Shown: positions 40,318 through 53,482, numbered from the stretch's first letter. The stretch: DNA of 64,000 nt from Heligmosomoides polygyrus polygyrus (GCA_947396885.1 OX377204.1:18731706-18795705), one strand, 5' to 3'. Translations and numbers: made by a program. Notes: a model not told the origin generated them from the letters alone.

Positions 40318-42249
40318 CGCGAACCGAACTTGCGCGCACCCTTCAGTACTTGAGCACTACAATACCGCCCGCGTCGCGTGCTCATAACTCCTCTAATTTT
40401 ATGTTGTTTGAAAAACTGTTGGACCGTTCGATTCGTCTCTTCGAGATCTACACAAAGGTTACAAAACTTTACCAGAGCACGCGTTTTCGCCGTGGGTGGC
40501 CTAAAAAATAACCGCAGCACGCTTTTGCGATTAGAGCACCTTATTTTTCATGGCGTGCATGTGACGTGCATGTTTTCGGAGTATGGCGTGCGTTGTCAGT
40601 GCTCTGTCATACCTGGAATTCTCCGTGAGCGCGCCGTGCACGATGCATATAGGAATGGACCTATCAATCAAATGGGCGGAAGCATGTCCACTGGGTTTGT
40701 ATCTTTGTTTAATGGAAAATGTGAAGCCTTTAAGACTATCTTGCACCGTTTGGAGAATTTTATAAAAAATTTCCGGCCGTCCTACTTAGGATTTGCTCTA
40801 AGTCAGTCTGGCTAGCCTTCGTGGTGAAGCTAATGGTTTTATTGGGAGTGTCGAAAACCCAAACATGGGCGAGTAAGAGAGCAGGAAACTTCAACCGCAG
40901 TGTCTAAAATGGCAGCTGGTGCTAAGGCAATTTAATCAGAGTGGAAAGCACGTCTTCGTAAAGAGCCTTAAGCGTTCTGCTCCATGCGCATCTATAGGTT
41001 GTTAGCTCACTGCGTCTTCCCGCAGAGGCCGATTGAAATTGGAAAAAAAATCGTGTCACACAAACCTCACCTGCATATTCGCACCCTGTAACACTGTCTC
41101 TTACTAAGCCACACCGTTTTACTTTAGTGTTCTACTAGACCGTTTTACTGCCTACAAGACCCATTAGTTGCAGCCGAAATGATTTGAACTTGAAAGAGTT
41201 ATTGCGCTCCGAACATGCCCGCACGTGCAATTTGCAAGCGGTCACCCCCACTCTAGAGGCTGACTGGACAGCTTTGGAGCTCTTCCTTAGTAGGGCGACT
41301 GTAAATTCATGATAGAACTCCCCAAACGCTCACTCTACCAGTTGTCGAACCCACTCGATTGATAGGTTCATCTCTATACGCATTGCACACGGCGCACACT
41401 TAAGTCTCGCCGGGACAGATTGAAGCAGTGGGGCGTCTGGAAATTTCTGACAAATTTCTCCAAACGGTTCGAGAGAGTCATGAAGGCTTTACATTTTCCA
41501 GTAAGGGAAGATAGAAGCGAAGTGAACATGCTTCCGCCCATTCAATTGATAGGTTCGATCCTATATGCATTGCGCGCGGCGCACTCTCGGAGCATTCCAG
41601 GTATGACAGAACACTGACAACGCACGCCATACTCCGAAAACACTGCACGCCACATACTCGCCCTGGAAAATAAGGTGCTCTAATTGCAAAAGGGTGCTGC
41701 GGTTATTTTTTTAGGCCACCCGTGGACAAAACGTGGTGGTCTGGCAAGGTTTTGTACACTTTTGTGTAAATCTTAAACATGCGAATCGAACGGTACCAAC
41801 AGTTTTTCAAACAACCTAAAATTAGAGGAGTTATGAACACGCGACGGTTTGCGACGAATTTTTCCGTCGCAAACCGTCTTTTTGACCGCGCGACGCGGGC
41901 GGTATTGTACCTTCACTCGAAATTAGTACTTCCACCACTGGTTGTACTCCCACTACTACTCGTGCTCCTAACAGTACTCTCAGCACCAACTCCCACTACT
42001 TCTAGTTTTTCCACTATTTTCTACTACTTTAGCTTCACCTCTACCGACCACTATAACTCGAGAAGTGGTCGGTAGAGGTGAAGCTAAAGTAGTAGAAAAT
42101 AGTGGAAAAACTAGAAGTAGTGGGAGTTGGTGCTGAGAGTACTGTTAGGAGCACGAGTAGTAGTAGGAGTACTACCAGTGGTGGAAGTACTAATTTTGAG
42201 TGAAAGTAGTGCTGAAGTACTGAAGGGTGCGCGAAAGTTCGGTTTAGCG
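40318..42249. mobile_element. 1.9-kb foldback element with nested hairpin
   Basis: The outer ends CGCGAACCGAACTTGCGCGC and, inverted, CGCTAAACCGAACTTTCGCG continue into CACCCTTCAGTACTT in both. Long internal arms (about 40340-40790 and 41430-41900) are diverged inverted copies. A second, much younger palindrome sits at 41921-42195. No coding capacity recognised and no clear duplication. Confidence 0.8.
41921..42195. repeat. Near-perfect hairpin, 131-bp arms
   Basis: 41921-42051 and 42065-42195 are inverted copies with only two mismatches, around a 13-nt loop. A smaller hairpin (GACGGTTTGCGACG and its complement) lies just upstream at about 41843-41878. Confidence 0.92.
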
Positions 42250-43687
42250 TTACATTTCTGAAAATGCTTCTGTGGTAAGAACATGATGAAGTTATACAAA
42301 TTTATTTACTACCAACTTCACTACATTCGTACAGTAAAACAAATACTACAACGGTTTCAACTGTTTCCCTCATGAGGGATGCTTAATGGTTGATTGGCTG
42401 GGCGAGATCTCTGCACCAAGATCCTGGAATTGGGTGCACGCGACAGCCGAGGTCTAACCTGTCTGCGCTATCAAACGCCCAGTAATAAGAATACACTATT
42501 TCTGGGCCAACCGAATGAATAAACATTCCAAGAAAGGCATCCATTGCAATCGCACCGACATTTGGAGTCACTCGCTAACTTTGTCTGGGGTGCCCACTAC
42601 GCCGCTGGTCGTCCGATTGAGCGCAAGGAGTGCAACAGCGTAGAGCATAGGCATCCTTTCTACTGATAACATGTCCTCATACACTCGTAGCGCTCAACTG
42701 GAGTGGCAACTTTAGTTCACGGAGGAAACTAACCAGCAATTGAGCAGTTATCCTCCCGAAATTCAGTGAAATCTCTGTGGCGAAAGTTTGAAACGTATTT
42801 TTAATCGAGCCTTTGCCCATATCAAACTCATGCGCAAGGTTGCTTGTTCCACTGTTGAGGAGATTCCACTCACTTATGGTTAGTGGAGAAATTTCATCGG
42901 CTAACTATAATTGCCCTTCCAGTTGACCGACACGAGTGTCTGAGTCATCGGCCTTGTTCTAGCATTCAAATCCACTAGTGTGCTCACGTCGCGCCGAAGA
43001 AAAGCCCGTTTCCAAACCATATTCCACGCCAATCAAAATCGAATCGAAATTTTAATGACAGCCGCGGAGCAAAAAGACGGAGCCGAGCGCTCGTTCTCTT
43101 TCCGGCGGTGGATAATTCGCGTTTGCCTCTCCCTTCTTCCAAAACGCGAACCGTTTGTTTGGCGCAGCACTCCAGTACGTCGTTTAGTATTCGGAAGTGG
43201 AAGATTGACTCACGTCCAGCAGGACGCTCACTTGGGGTGCATCGTTGTGACAAACACACATCATTCCTAGTCCCTGGTGGTCTCTCTCGAGCGAAATTTG
43301 TTTCTGTTCTGATCAGCATCAGCTTCGCCGTTTTCCCATCCATATCCCCACCCTATCCATTTAACCCATCCATGTCACTGTCATTGCAGACTAGAGGCCT
43401 TCTCAGTTCTTTGAGCTTATATGAGCAGGGTAGCAGAGGAGCTTCTTGCATTTCTCGTACCTCTCATAGAATTCACGACGAAGAAATTTTATATATTTAA
43501 TGGCTGTTAATACGGTGCATGGTTGTGAATGTAGATGTGATTTTGAGAATTTTTGTGGAACGAATGAATGAACAAAGAAATTCTATGTCGAAAATTTTCG
43601 AGCGAGAACAAGCGAACTTTTTAAACATTCTCTCATTAAATTTTTTTGAAACGTTTAAAATCGTTTTAGTATCAATTTTGTTTATTC

Positions 43688-43725
<38 letters not shown>

Positions 43726-44023
43726 GTAGTCTAATAATTTGTTCGAATCAGGTTCTGTGCTTGAAGTTTTGAAATTTATTCAATATTCGAATACAATTGT
43801 CCACTTTTCAAATAAAGTTGAAGTGTTCGATTTTCGAATAATATTTGAGTACGGCTCTCCTGCAAAGTTGAAAACCGAACGATTATTCGACTTTTTAAGA
43901 CTGTCGTTGTTCGAGTTCAAACTAATATTCGACAATTCGATTAATTATTCGAATAAACTTATTCACGCACAGCTATGTACATATGTGTGTATCGTAGAGG
44001 AGTCGGAGAGTCTTCGTATGAAT
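42250..44023. other. No gene recognised; SINE head fragment
   Basis: 42380-42490 is an antisense SINE 5' fragment (GGGTGCACGCGACAG). 43740-43970 is AT-rich with repeated TTCGAATA-type motifs. Frames around 42980-43500 show no family. Confidence 0.4.
43690..43721. repeat. (TA)n microsatellite
   Basis: About 16 uninterrupted TA units. Confidence 0.95.
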
Positions 44024-44283
44024 CCCATCCACGACCACCTGTATCACCTGTATCACATGTATCACCTGTCGTCCCGTTGATCTTCGACTTGCTCGAGCGG
44101 GCTCCAGCAGCGTCTCCATTCGTCCCTGTCGCGTGCCAGAGTGGTCCAATGGATCCTCTTTGCTCGAGAGACACGAAGAGCGTCATATCGGTCGTTCAGG
44201 GCTTTCACGAAGAAGTCCGACCAACGCGTTGGTGGGCATCCCGGTGTTCTCTTGACATCCCGCGGAATCCAGTCGATGTCGGC

Positions 44284-45879
44284 TCACGTCCAGCGGGTGT
44301 CTGCGAAGCGCATTACGTGGCCGGCCCACCTAATTTTCGACAACTTGGCCCACGCGAGAGCGTCTCTGATCTTCGAACGTCGGCGAAGCTTGAAACTCCG
44401 AAGGCCTTCTCTCACTTGCGTGAGTCGTGTCACTCCGAGCATCGTCCCCTCGATTCCACGCTGCGCGACGCTGATCGCGTGTTCATCCTGCTTTCGTATA
44501 GCCCAGGCCTCTGAGGCGTATGTTAGGGCAGGAAGAACAGTGGAGTCGAATAGGTGGGTACGGAGTCGGACGTTCTTCGTCTTCTTCGCGACTTCTTCGA
44601 CGCTCTTGAAAGATCCCCAAGCCGCTCGTTTCCTCCTGCTCAGCTCCGGCGCTAGGTCGTTGGCCATGTTGACTTCGCGACCCAGATACACATAGCTGGA
44701 GCATTCGGGGATGTTCGTTCCGTTGAGCGAGAATGGGGCATCAGAAACCCATCCGTTCCTCATGAACATCGTCTTCGTAAGATTCAGCTGCAGTCCAACG
44801 TTCCCACATACACGATCGAAGTCGGCCAGCATTCGCTCCGCCTGGCTGATGCTCGGTGTTATGAGCGCGATGTCGTCAGCGAAACGAAGATGGTGCAGCT
44901 GCTGGCCGTCGACCTTCACTCCCATGTCTTCCCATTCTAGTTCGCGCATGACGTTTTCGAGGGTGGCGCTGAAGAGCTTCGGGGATATCGTATCCCCTTG
45001 CCGAACCCCTCCCCTTACGTCGATGACGACGTCGTTGTAGAATGGAGAGATCTTGGTCTTAAATCCACTGTACGGCTCTCGAAGGACTCTGATGTACTGA
45101 GTAGGAACGCCCAGAGTGAGTAGGGCTTCGAGGACCGCTTCAGTATCGACGGAGTCGAATGCCTTCTTCCGGTCGATGAACGTAAGGCACAGCGGCAGCT
45201 TGTACTCTCGCGACACTTCGATGAGCTTCGTAATGGTGTGTATGTGGTCGATCGTGCTGAATCCTCTCCGAAATCCTGCTTGCTCGCATGGCTGTCCTTC
45301 GTCCAGCGTTCTGCTGATCTTATTCAGGATCACTCGAGTGAACAGCTTGTAGACTACGGACAGCAGGCAGATTGGGCGATAGTTGCCAATGTCGTGCACG
45401 TCTCCCTTCTTGTACAGCAAGACGGCCTTGCTGGCCTTCCACTGAGATGGAACCTTGCACTCCGACAGGTATCGTGTGAAGAACCGCGCCAGGGTGTTGA
45501 TGAGCGTTGGCGGGAGGTTCTTCAGGGGTTCGGGTCTGATACTGTCGGGACCGGGTGCTGTACGTTTCTTCACCGACGAGATGGTGTGTCGGATCTCGGA
45601 AGGGAGAACAGAGGGAACGACGTATCCATCCCGCGGAAGATGACATGGGGGCAGGTGGACGTGGCTATCGAAGAGATCGGAGTAGAAGTCGTGGATGACC
45701 TTCTCCATGATCCTTCTGGAAGAGGTGACGGTTCCGTCAGGACGTCGGAGAGCGGTCATCTTGGTCTTGAAGTTGGCGAAGTTTTGGCGGGCATTGCGGA
45801 TGCTCAACCCTGCCTCTGCTGCTTCAGCCATCACTTCCGCCCTTCTGTCCTTGAGATTTCCTTTATCGCCGCTCTGCAT
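44284..45879 (-). pseudogene. RTE family 2 reverse transcriptase, 531-codon frame
   Basis: Motifs: [82 protein letters not shown] (catalytic DD) and LGREVNMANDLAPELS. It is joined to the endonuclease frame only through a frameshift near 45850, and ends at a TGA just after FADTRWT where related copies read on into [10 protein letters not shown]. Confidence 0.92.
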
Positions 45880-46070
45880 AGCTTCGCAAGCTCGGACGTC
45901 AGCTGGTAGTTGCCAGACTCTCGTGCTGCTCCACGCTGGCGTATAAGCTCGAGAGTTTCCGGAGACAGGCGTCTCTTGGTGGTCTTCAAGCCCTCGGCTC
46001 CTTTAGCACTATCGTGGAGATGGTGCACGAAGCGGTCGTATTCCTCATCGACGTTGTCCATGACGGCATC

Positions 46071-47024
46071 TTACCAAAGGCCGACGCCGACAAGAGAGGT
46101 GTAGAGGTCCCAGTTGATGGTCGTTCTGGGACTCCTCTTCTTGAACTTTGCGACCTTCCCTCCTTGACGCGAAAAGCGGAAGCTCGCGCGAATTAGGCGG
46201 TGATCCGATCCCATGTAGAACTTGGAAGCAACGGAAGCGTCGGTCAGGCAATACTTGCGATTGAAGATGATGTGGTCGATCTCGTTGTGGAACTGGCCAC
46301 CGGGGGATTCCCAGGTCCATCGTAGGGAGGGAGGCTTCTGGAACTGTGAGTTTCCATGGATGGTCTTGGTCAACATAATAAACTCAGACAGCCTTTCACC
46401 TTCCTCGTTCCACTACAAACCGTGGGTTCCGATTTGAAGTTCTTCCGGCGACCTTCGCGGTCCGATCTTGGAGTTGAAGTCGCCGACGATCACCTTGTAG
46501 AAGGTGTGATCTTCCTTATAGAACTTCTCCAGCTCCACGTAGAAGGCTTCGACCTCTTCGTCGTCGTAGTCGGATGTTGGGGCATACGCGACGAATACAG
46601 TCAAAGCTGCTACGTAGCCACATCGCTTCAGTCGCAGACGTCCGATTCGGGTTGTCAGAGACTCGTACGAATCGATGTTCATGGCCAAGTGCGTGTTGAC
46701 GAGGACACCAACGCCGCCTACTCCTCTTCTTTCGCATGTTCCGAGGAACAGTTCTTCTTCGGAGTCGTAGGCGGCGTGCAGGGGGTGGTGTCTTCTCGTC
46801 TCGGTCAGTCCAATGACGTCGTACTTGATCTTCCCGGCTTGCATCATCAGGTACTCTATGGATGCTTCCGATCCGAGCGTGCGGGCGTTGTAAGTACAGA
46901 TCGTCATCCTAGTCCTTCTCAAATTGCGCAGCCTGGTTAGGCCCTGAGATTTTAGCAGCCTCTCCGCACTCGTCCTTCCCATCGCTGCAGAAATGGGGGC
47001 TCTTTCGAGGTCAGGGGAATGAGG
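46071..47024 (-). pseudogene. RTE family 2 endonuclease domain
   Basis: Frame with MTICTYNARTLG, DVIGLTETRRHH (catalytic Glu), VFVAYAPTSDYDDEE, VIVGDFNSKIG and YMGSDHRLIRASF (SDH). A TAG at 46413-46415 and a TAA at about 46071 interrupt it. All endonuclease motifs are otherwise present. Confidence 0.88.
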
Positions 47025-47035
47025 CCCATCCACGA

Positions 47036-49470
47036 TACTCTTGGAAATATTTTAGAATTTTAGAAATGTTTTTAAACTCATCCAGTTGCTGCTATAATAG
47101 CGACAATGGCTGTCACTGAAAAAAGCATTGCTCGCCTAAGTACGAAGGGCTACAACCTGAAGCTTAGGTGCTGATCAGCCAATAAGGTTGCTCGAGAGTG
47201 GTTTGAACATCATGAACCACTCTATAGCCGTGCTGACCTTCACAAAACATTCTTCCTGTGTGCTATCCTGTTGCATCACTCGCCCGCCAACTAAATGGAT
47301 GTCTCAACACAGCACATTTTGTGGCATAATTATGAGTCAGATACGGCATTACAGCAGTCTGATGCTGGTTTCTGCTTGAACATCAGTAACAATACATATC
47401 TCGCCTCACCCATTACTCCTTTAGGTGAATAAGTACAACCCAGAGGATATCAATTCTATAGGGATTCCTTTAATCCTATCAGCAGTACTACTTAACCACA
47501 TCTTCTTATTGTACTGTATATTTCACAGCTGTCAAGTTTAATTGAAGGCACTGCAAAGAAAAACAGCATCACTATTTCTACTGCTTTATAGCGTAGGTAT
47601 TCAAAGTACATCTTAGTATTTCACCTTTCTACTTTTGAGAGCTCTTCAGGTGCTCTTTACTTTGTTATCTTGCTATGGAGCTGCTTACTTTTTATTGTTT
47701 TTCCGTTGCGTTTTTTTTGTTTTGTTCAAAGCTAGATCCGTCTTTGTTTTACTTTATGACGCGCACAATGTTATGCGCACCCTTGAGTGCAATAAATAAT
47801 TAAATAAATAAACACCCGTATGTAGTTGCGGTCCGTCTACCCGCTAGTGAAATTGCACCGGTAGATGAGCGGATTTTATCAGCAGATGGACTAGCCGCCT
47901 TAACCGGGGACTTTGAAGCTGGCTAAAATTTTCCAAAAAAAAAAAACACATTTCAAATTCTACCGTACAAATACTGTTGCTGGAGTGCTGCCACGCACCT
48001 GTCGTTCAGTTTTTCAGATGAACAGTAAGCGTTTTGACGGCTCACAACTACGACTGATGGAGCAGATGTGGCTAGCCTAACTCTGGACTCATATCGATCA
48101 GATGTAGGTGAATTACCCTTAAAATTGAAGAACAACTGCCTGTGGTACGAAATTCGTAGGTGACCGGGTTTTCGTCCACCGGTGACCAACATTCATCCGG
48201 TAGAGCAACTGTATTTTCCACGGCAGTGTTCTGAGTTTCTTTCTGGCGTGACGTTTGTAGTGCAACACTTCTACTTAATTCCACGAATTATGCGTCACGT
48301 CAAGCTCGCTAGAAGTTGCAAAGCCATTCTCGCCACGCTCCATCATCCTGCATAAGCTGCCAATTATTAGCTATTAATATCACTGCTGGAACTAATTAGT
48401 TAGTATCTCCTTGGAAAAAAAGGTGTGCTGATTCGAATGGCGCTTGCTTCTACTGAATCCGGAAAGTACGAAGAAAGTAATGGTCGTTTGAAGTGGTCCA
48501 GCCAAAACCGCCAGAACCTTCCGGTCAACCTAATGGCTGAATAAATAGAGAAATAAAACTTTTAAAACTTGTTAAGCGATATAAATTTTCAGCAAAATGA
48601 TTTTTTACGCTCTTCTCTTTTTCAATCGAAATTTCTCAATCCGAACATTTAATAATTGACGTGCAACGGAAGGGAAACGGTAGGCGATCGCAGCACGTCA
48701 CGACGTACCTCCTCCAGAGCTTTCCGCTCGATTCCGAGCAATTCTCGAGTCATCAGCATTGTTTAACAGGTGCTGTCTGGAACAGGGAAGCTGGTAAAAA
48801 ATTTAATTTGCTTACTTTGTGCGGAAAGCCGCCCATAAATATTTAAAGCCTTTGCTGTGAATTGAGAAAGGGCGTAAAACGAAAATTTGCCGAAAAGTTC
48901 TGTCGCCTATGTAGCATGTTCAAAAATTTTACTTATTTGTTTACTTATTTTTTGTCGTGCAATATATTTACATAGACACACGTGAAGATTGAAGAGAAAA
49001 ATGAAGCAACCAAAAAGTGGGATAAACGAAAATTGTCCCGTTTAAAAAAACGTGGAAGACAAAAGAGAACTCATTGACATATTCAGACAAGCTGTCATCC
49101 TGCGATTTAACGATGACATCTACGGACAATCAGGATTTGAAATGCTTGAGCAGACAAACTTGGATATCCTTAACATCACTGATCACATTGAAGAACTCCC
49201 GCAGGTATTCCACGCGTGAAGAAATTTGACGTATCCAAAAGTTGCCAGCAGGATTATAGAGTAAAGGATTGTATAGGTACAATTTCCACGTGAAATTAAC
49301 ACTTCTCAAATCAAATTGGATGCTTTCAAAATTAATTCGGGCACTCTTCTAAGCTGGCTTTAAGACTTTTGAATGCGAACTCTTACAAGTCGAAACTGCC
49401 TCCAGTCAGGTGAAGCCACAGTCTCAATAAGATTAGAATACTTTTTTGTGCAAGGAAAATCTGGTATAAG
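47036..49470. other. No confident gene; LINE-like tail near 47812
   Basis: 47740-47812 ends in GCACCCTTGAGTGCAATAAATAATT..., a LINE-like tail. 49079-49204 is an open stretch between an AAG acceptor-like site and CAG|GTATTC. It encodes IDIFRQAVILRFNDDIYGQ and further residues; no family recognised. Confidence 0.35.
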
Positions 49471-49477
49471 CGACCTT

Positions 49478-49978
49478 TCGGATCTATCCTATTCCGGGGG
49501 GCCACATAACTAAAAAGTAAGTAAAAAATTGACTTGGGAGTACCGAGCGACTCCTACAGATCACGATAGAACCTAAAACAGAGAAACAACGAACAGATAA
49601 ATAAAAAAATAAAATCGCCGCGGTTTGACAACCGTATCGGCGGGCAAAGAACGACGCAATGGAGTCGTGCCGCGTGCTGATCACCGCTTGACATGTTATA
49701 ACCAGGATCTAACATGGTGAGGAGGGCGCATAAAGCCACCTAGCGCGTGCTAACCGCCACCTGACATGTTATAACCAGGATCTAACATGGTGAGGAGGGC
49801 ACATAACTCCACCCGCTTACAACCGCGACGGAAACATTTATTTTTTCGTTTTTTTTTTTGCTCGTGAATTTTTCTGGTTTAGGTTCTATCGTGCTCCGCA
49901 GGAGACGCTCGGTAAGTCCCGGGTCGATTTTTTTACATACTCTTTAGTTATGTGCCCCCCGCACTAGGACAGATCCGA
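49478..49978. mobile_element. MITE with two internal tandem units
   Basis: The inverted ends share GGATCTxTCCTA and GCACATAACTAAA-like blocks extending about 100 bp (also CGATAGAACCTAAA). Inside are two direct copies of a roughly 75-bp unit with GACATGTTATAACCAGGATC and AACATGGTGAGGAGGG. Confidence 0.75.
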
Positions 49979-50061
49979 CCTTTCTTTATATGTGTAGAAT
50001 ATGTGTGATAATTTTATAAAATTTTTATTTTTAGAGAAAAAATATTGGATCGAAATTTGTC

Positions 50062-50316
50062 TCAATGCACAGCAAAGAAGCATGCACAGCACATTAAAAG
50101 ATTAGTTCGCCATGTACTCAAAAAGTTCGCCGCAACGTTTATCTGATTGATAGTGTAATGCCACTTACATGAGCCATCATAGTTGTGATATGTGTGTTTT
50201 TTACAACTGTATTTGTTGCATCGTTTACATGCGTGAGACTCTATGGAGACAGAAATTCTGCTATCAATCGAACAAAAGGCGCATCTTCTTGAAGGAGGGA
50301 TGGCTTCTTTTAGCAC
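50062..50316 (-). pseudogene. Cys-rich zinc-binding end, possibly piggyBac-like transposase
   Basis: The frame contains CAFC, then 14 residues, CKRCNKYSCKKH, a C-x2-C...C-x2-C-x4-C-x2-H arrangement as at the C-terminus of piggyBac-type transposases. It could be the last exon of a lost transposase or another zinc-finger fragment. No catalytic domain was found upstream on this strand. Confidence 0.35.
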
Positions 50317-50589
50317 GAAAAATGACTGTCTTTTAAAACAAGCTTTAAGCCATTATTTTTTGCGAAAAATGAGAACTTCGTAGGCATTTAAACAATCTGT
50401 TTACCCGAGTATTGGTGAATTAAATCTTCAAAGAAAGTTATACTTAAAGTTTCCTTTAACAAAAATTATTTTAATTTTCTCGGAAGCTTCAATATAGCTT
50501 CAATATAATGAGGTGCTTCTCAGTGGATTATAGCTCCATTCCTAACGGTGCTCTACGGACTACGCTCTTTTGCCTTTTTTCGTTGAGAA

Positions 50590-50999
50590 AATAAGAAAAA
50601 TCGTTAACCTTATTATGATGTGTAAAATTCTCACAAATAAGGTGTCCGATGACCCGAGAAAGTTCTTTGATGGTATTCTGACAAAAACCATGAGAGGTAG
50701 GTTGAAACTTCGAGTCTCAGTGGCCAAATCGCGACTGAGGTCAGACTTCTTAACCTATCGAATCCTCAAAGAATTCAACCTGCTGGTGGGCAAATACGAA
50801 GATTTAAAGAGACTCTCCGCCCAGGCTTGTAGAAGATTTATCCGATGTTAAATACTACAATGTGCTGCTAGATTCTTTGCTTGTAATATTTTCTTACATG
50901 GCTGATGGTTACATTCACCCTGTTTGATGTTGTCTGCTTTTTTGTGTTTCCTCACAATTTGTTTGCTAGACAGTTTTCTATGCCTTGAATAAATAAATA
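50590..50999 (+). mobile_element. CR1-like LINE 3' end
   Basis: KILTNKVSDDPRKFF, then RGRLKLRVSVAKSRLRSDF and a stop, followed by a short UTR and an AATAAATAAA tail. Parallels the copy at 62022-62340. Confidence 0.6.
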
Positions 51000-52656
51000 A
51001 AACAAAAATAATGTGAAGGAGGCTCGTTTTAATTTGGAAGATGAGAGTTTGATTTCAAAAGCGTTAGGCTTGCAACGAAGAGTGTTCAGTTTGAGGCGAA
51101 GATGATATATGTATACGCCCCTGAATAGTGCAGCAGCAGTCGCCTACCCAGCGACCTTTAATTTTCTGGCTACCCGACCTTCATAGAAGGCCCAGAATTC
51201 TGTTGTCTTCGACAATCCGCATTCGCGTCAATGCAACAGCCTGGTGGAAAGGTGACGAGATGCGGCGGGCGCTATCAAGATGATAGCGGTGGAGGGTGGA
51301 CGAGTTCTGACGCCTCCACCTCATCCCCAGGGCATCGTCAGTGCTCGGCAGCTCAGCAACATTAGTCCTCTCCTCAACTGCCACTTGAGTTTTGTGTGTT
51401 GCTGACAAACTCGTAAACACTTCCGGAACGTCTCCTGACCGCCGCCCATCCAAGAACGCCTCCTTAGTTCTTTCGGACCCTACTAGAACTGGTGGATTTA
51501 GGGGATGGGGAGTGCCCAGTAGGCAATGCTCACCTCAAGACTATAACGAAGGTACGTCGTTAAACGTCCACCCACATTCCGCATCCTTGACTGGTTATTC
51601 TCCCACTACATACTCCAGCGGGTATCCGCCATCGCTGCTCAACGTCCTTGCCCATCGCAATTTCTCATGTTGGATGCCTCTAAGTTATTAATCAAGTGCT
51701 TCTAGTTCGAGAACTGGTTCGTAAAGGACGGCATTCGGGTGTTATTTGCTCAGAAAGAAATTTCGTTTCCGACCAACTGGCGGTGAAGTCAGTCAGCTTC
51801 TCAAGTTTTGCGAAAAATGCCATAGAACGAACTGAATTGACTTCTTGCACAGTACGTCAGACTAATTCGCATCGCTCAACCGGAACCGCCCTGAAAGCGC
51901 TGGCGTGTCGACGGCGTAGAGCTGAAGGGCAGTCGAATTAGTGGGGTCGAAATAAGGTGGCTCGGCAGGAACAGCTGTCCAGCACCTCAAAGTGCATGCA
52001 AAGGTGCGTATAGGGAAGGCCAATGGGCAATTGCTTTCGGGATGCTCCATCTAATAGAACTGGCCAGCCAGCTCGTTCTTCTCAGACGGCGCTCCTCTAT
52101 TCGCTCAGCGCTCAATCAAAGCGTTCAGCGTACTCTAACTGCGTTCTTGTTTTGCCGTCCGTTCTGCATTTGGATCGAAATCGCTGGTTCAAATTAGCCT
52201 CTGGTTATCGTGCTCGTTTTCTCGCAGAGATTATTCCTAACAGAAGGATTAGCTTCCATACAAGCAAGAGGTGAAGCTCCTGCACGGCTGTTGTTGAAAT
52301 ACTTTCTTGACACCTGATGGGAATGAAGTTTTTCTCAAATTCGCACGACTTTCACATTAAATTTGTGGCGAGCTTCAGGAGCTCTCGTAAAAGCAGAACT
52401 TTTCACAAAAGCTTAGTTCTCATCACATGCCGGCCTTGTCGATAAAATATGTCAAACAGTTATTTCGCCTTTAAAGTGTAACATCTTGGATAAGCGAACT
52501 GTGAGTAAGTCGTTTAATTGTTCTCAACAGCTTAGCTTCAACAGGATGTCTATAGATTGTTGGAAGAGAGACTAGCTGATATAGTTTCCTAGTCGGTGTA
52601 TTTCAGATGTAGGTAAGGCAGACCCTTTGGCGAGGGCGTTTTCCAGGGTCTATGTA
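51000..52656. other. No gene recognised
   Basis: Several frames of 60-100 codons on both strands (for example 51392-51691 plus). None shows a known motif or repeats a window element. One possible donor, GAAG|GTACGT, lies near 51552. Confidence 0.3.
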
Positions 52657-53482
52657 TTAGGGGGGGGGGCACAGTAATGAAACAAAATGAAAAAATTTTA
52701 TCTCTTTATAACTCAATTACAAATCAACGATGCTGAGGAATGTGTATGCCGTTAAAGTCAATGACTTGTTGCCATCGCTCAGCCAACTTCCTGATCCCAT
52801 CCTTCCAGAACTGCTTGGGCCTGGTGTTGATCAACTGCTCGATATGGTTGTCAAAGACTGCTTAGGTTCTTGTGTCCCTTCGTGTGGGTGAGGCATGTGA
52901 GCGTAGCTTAGCTGGCCAAGCTTATCCGTGGTTACTTGTTTGTTGATGAGGTGCGGGGTTGTCGAAGAGGAGGACCTTCTTTGAAGCGCTGCGACTGAAT
53001 AAGTTCGAGTCGCAGGGTCATCTCTTCTATTTCGTTCACCATGGTCTCGGAGTTTATCGTAGTGCTTTTGGTAAACAGCTTCCGGTATACCGGTCTACGG
53101 GCGCAGACCCAAAAGCTCTGAAGGTGCTTCTCGCTGCGAACATCCGGCCGAACGAAGGTCGGTAACAGGTCACCAGGCCTCATCCAGACTCGCTGCTTGG
53201 CAGGGTTAAGGTAGAAGACGTACTTCTCATCTTGCGTGACTATTGAGTCCAGGCTGCTCGGGGTTGAGAATGGGGAGAGATTTGCGCGTCACAGGTCGAC
53301 TCGCCAGGCTGGGGTTTCGGCATGAGACATGCTTCTGGAAAGGGCGGAAATGGTGACTTCTCAGGTGGCCTTCAGTAGGTAGTATACAATCGTACAAATA
53401 CGATAAGCACGAAACCAGACCGCAGTCACGAGATATGGGGATACGGCATGGAGAGTTTCATTACTTTTGCCCCCCCCCTTAA
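52657..53482 (-). mobile_element. mariner-like element remnant
   Basis: TA at 52655-52656 and 53483-53484. The ends are TTAGGGGGGGGGGCAC and, inverted, TTAAGGGGGGGGGCAA, each leading to AGTAATGAAAC. The minus-strand C-terminus of a mariner transposase (DNHIEQLINTRPKQFWKDGI, then RWQQVIDFNG) is readable at 52735-52865; the rest is broken. Confidence 0.85.

Larger units (their letters stand above)
44035..47024 (-). mobile_element. RTE family 2 copy A (RTE-1-like), 3.0 kb
   Basis: Perfect 11-bp duplication CCCATCCACGA (44024-44034, 47025-47035). The 3' end on the minus strand is an array of TGATACAGG-like units. It encodes endonuclease then reverse transcriptase with at least three in-frame stops and one frameshift. 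Copies B, C and D in the introns to the left are truncated members of the same family. Confidence 0.92.

Noticed and set aside
45238..45909. Plus-strand 223-codon frame
   Set aside because: Antisense of the RTE family 2 reverse transcriptase; no independent motif.
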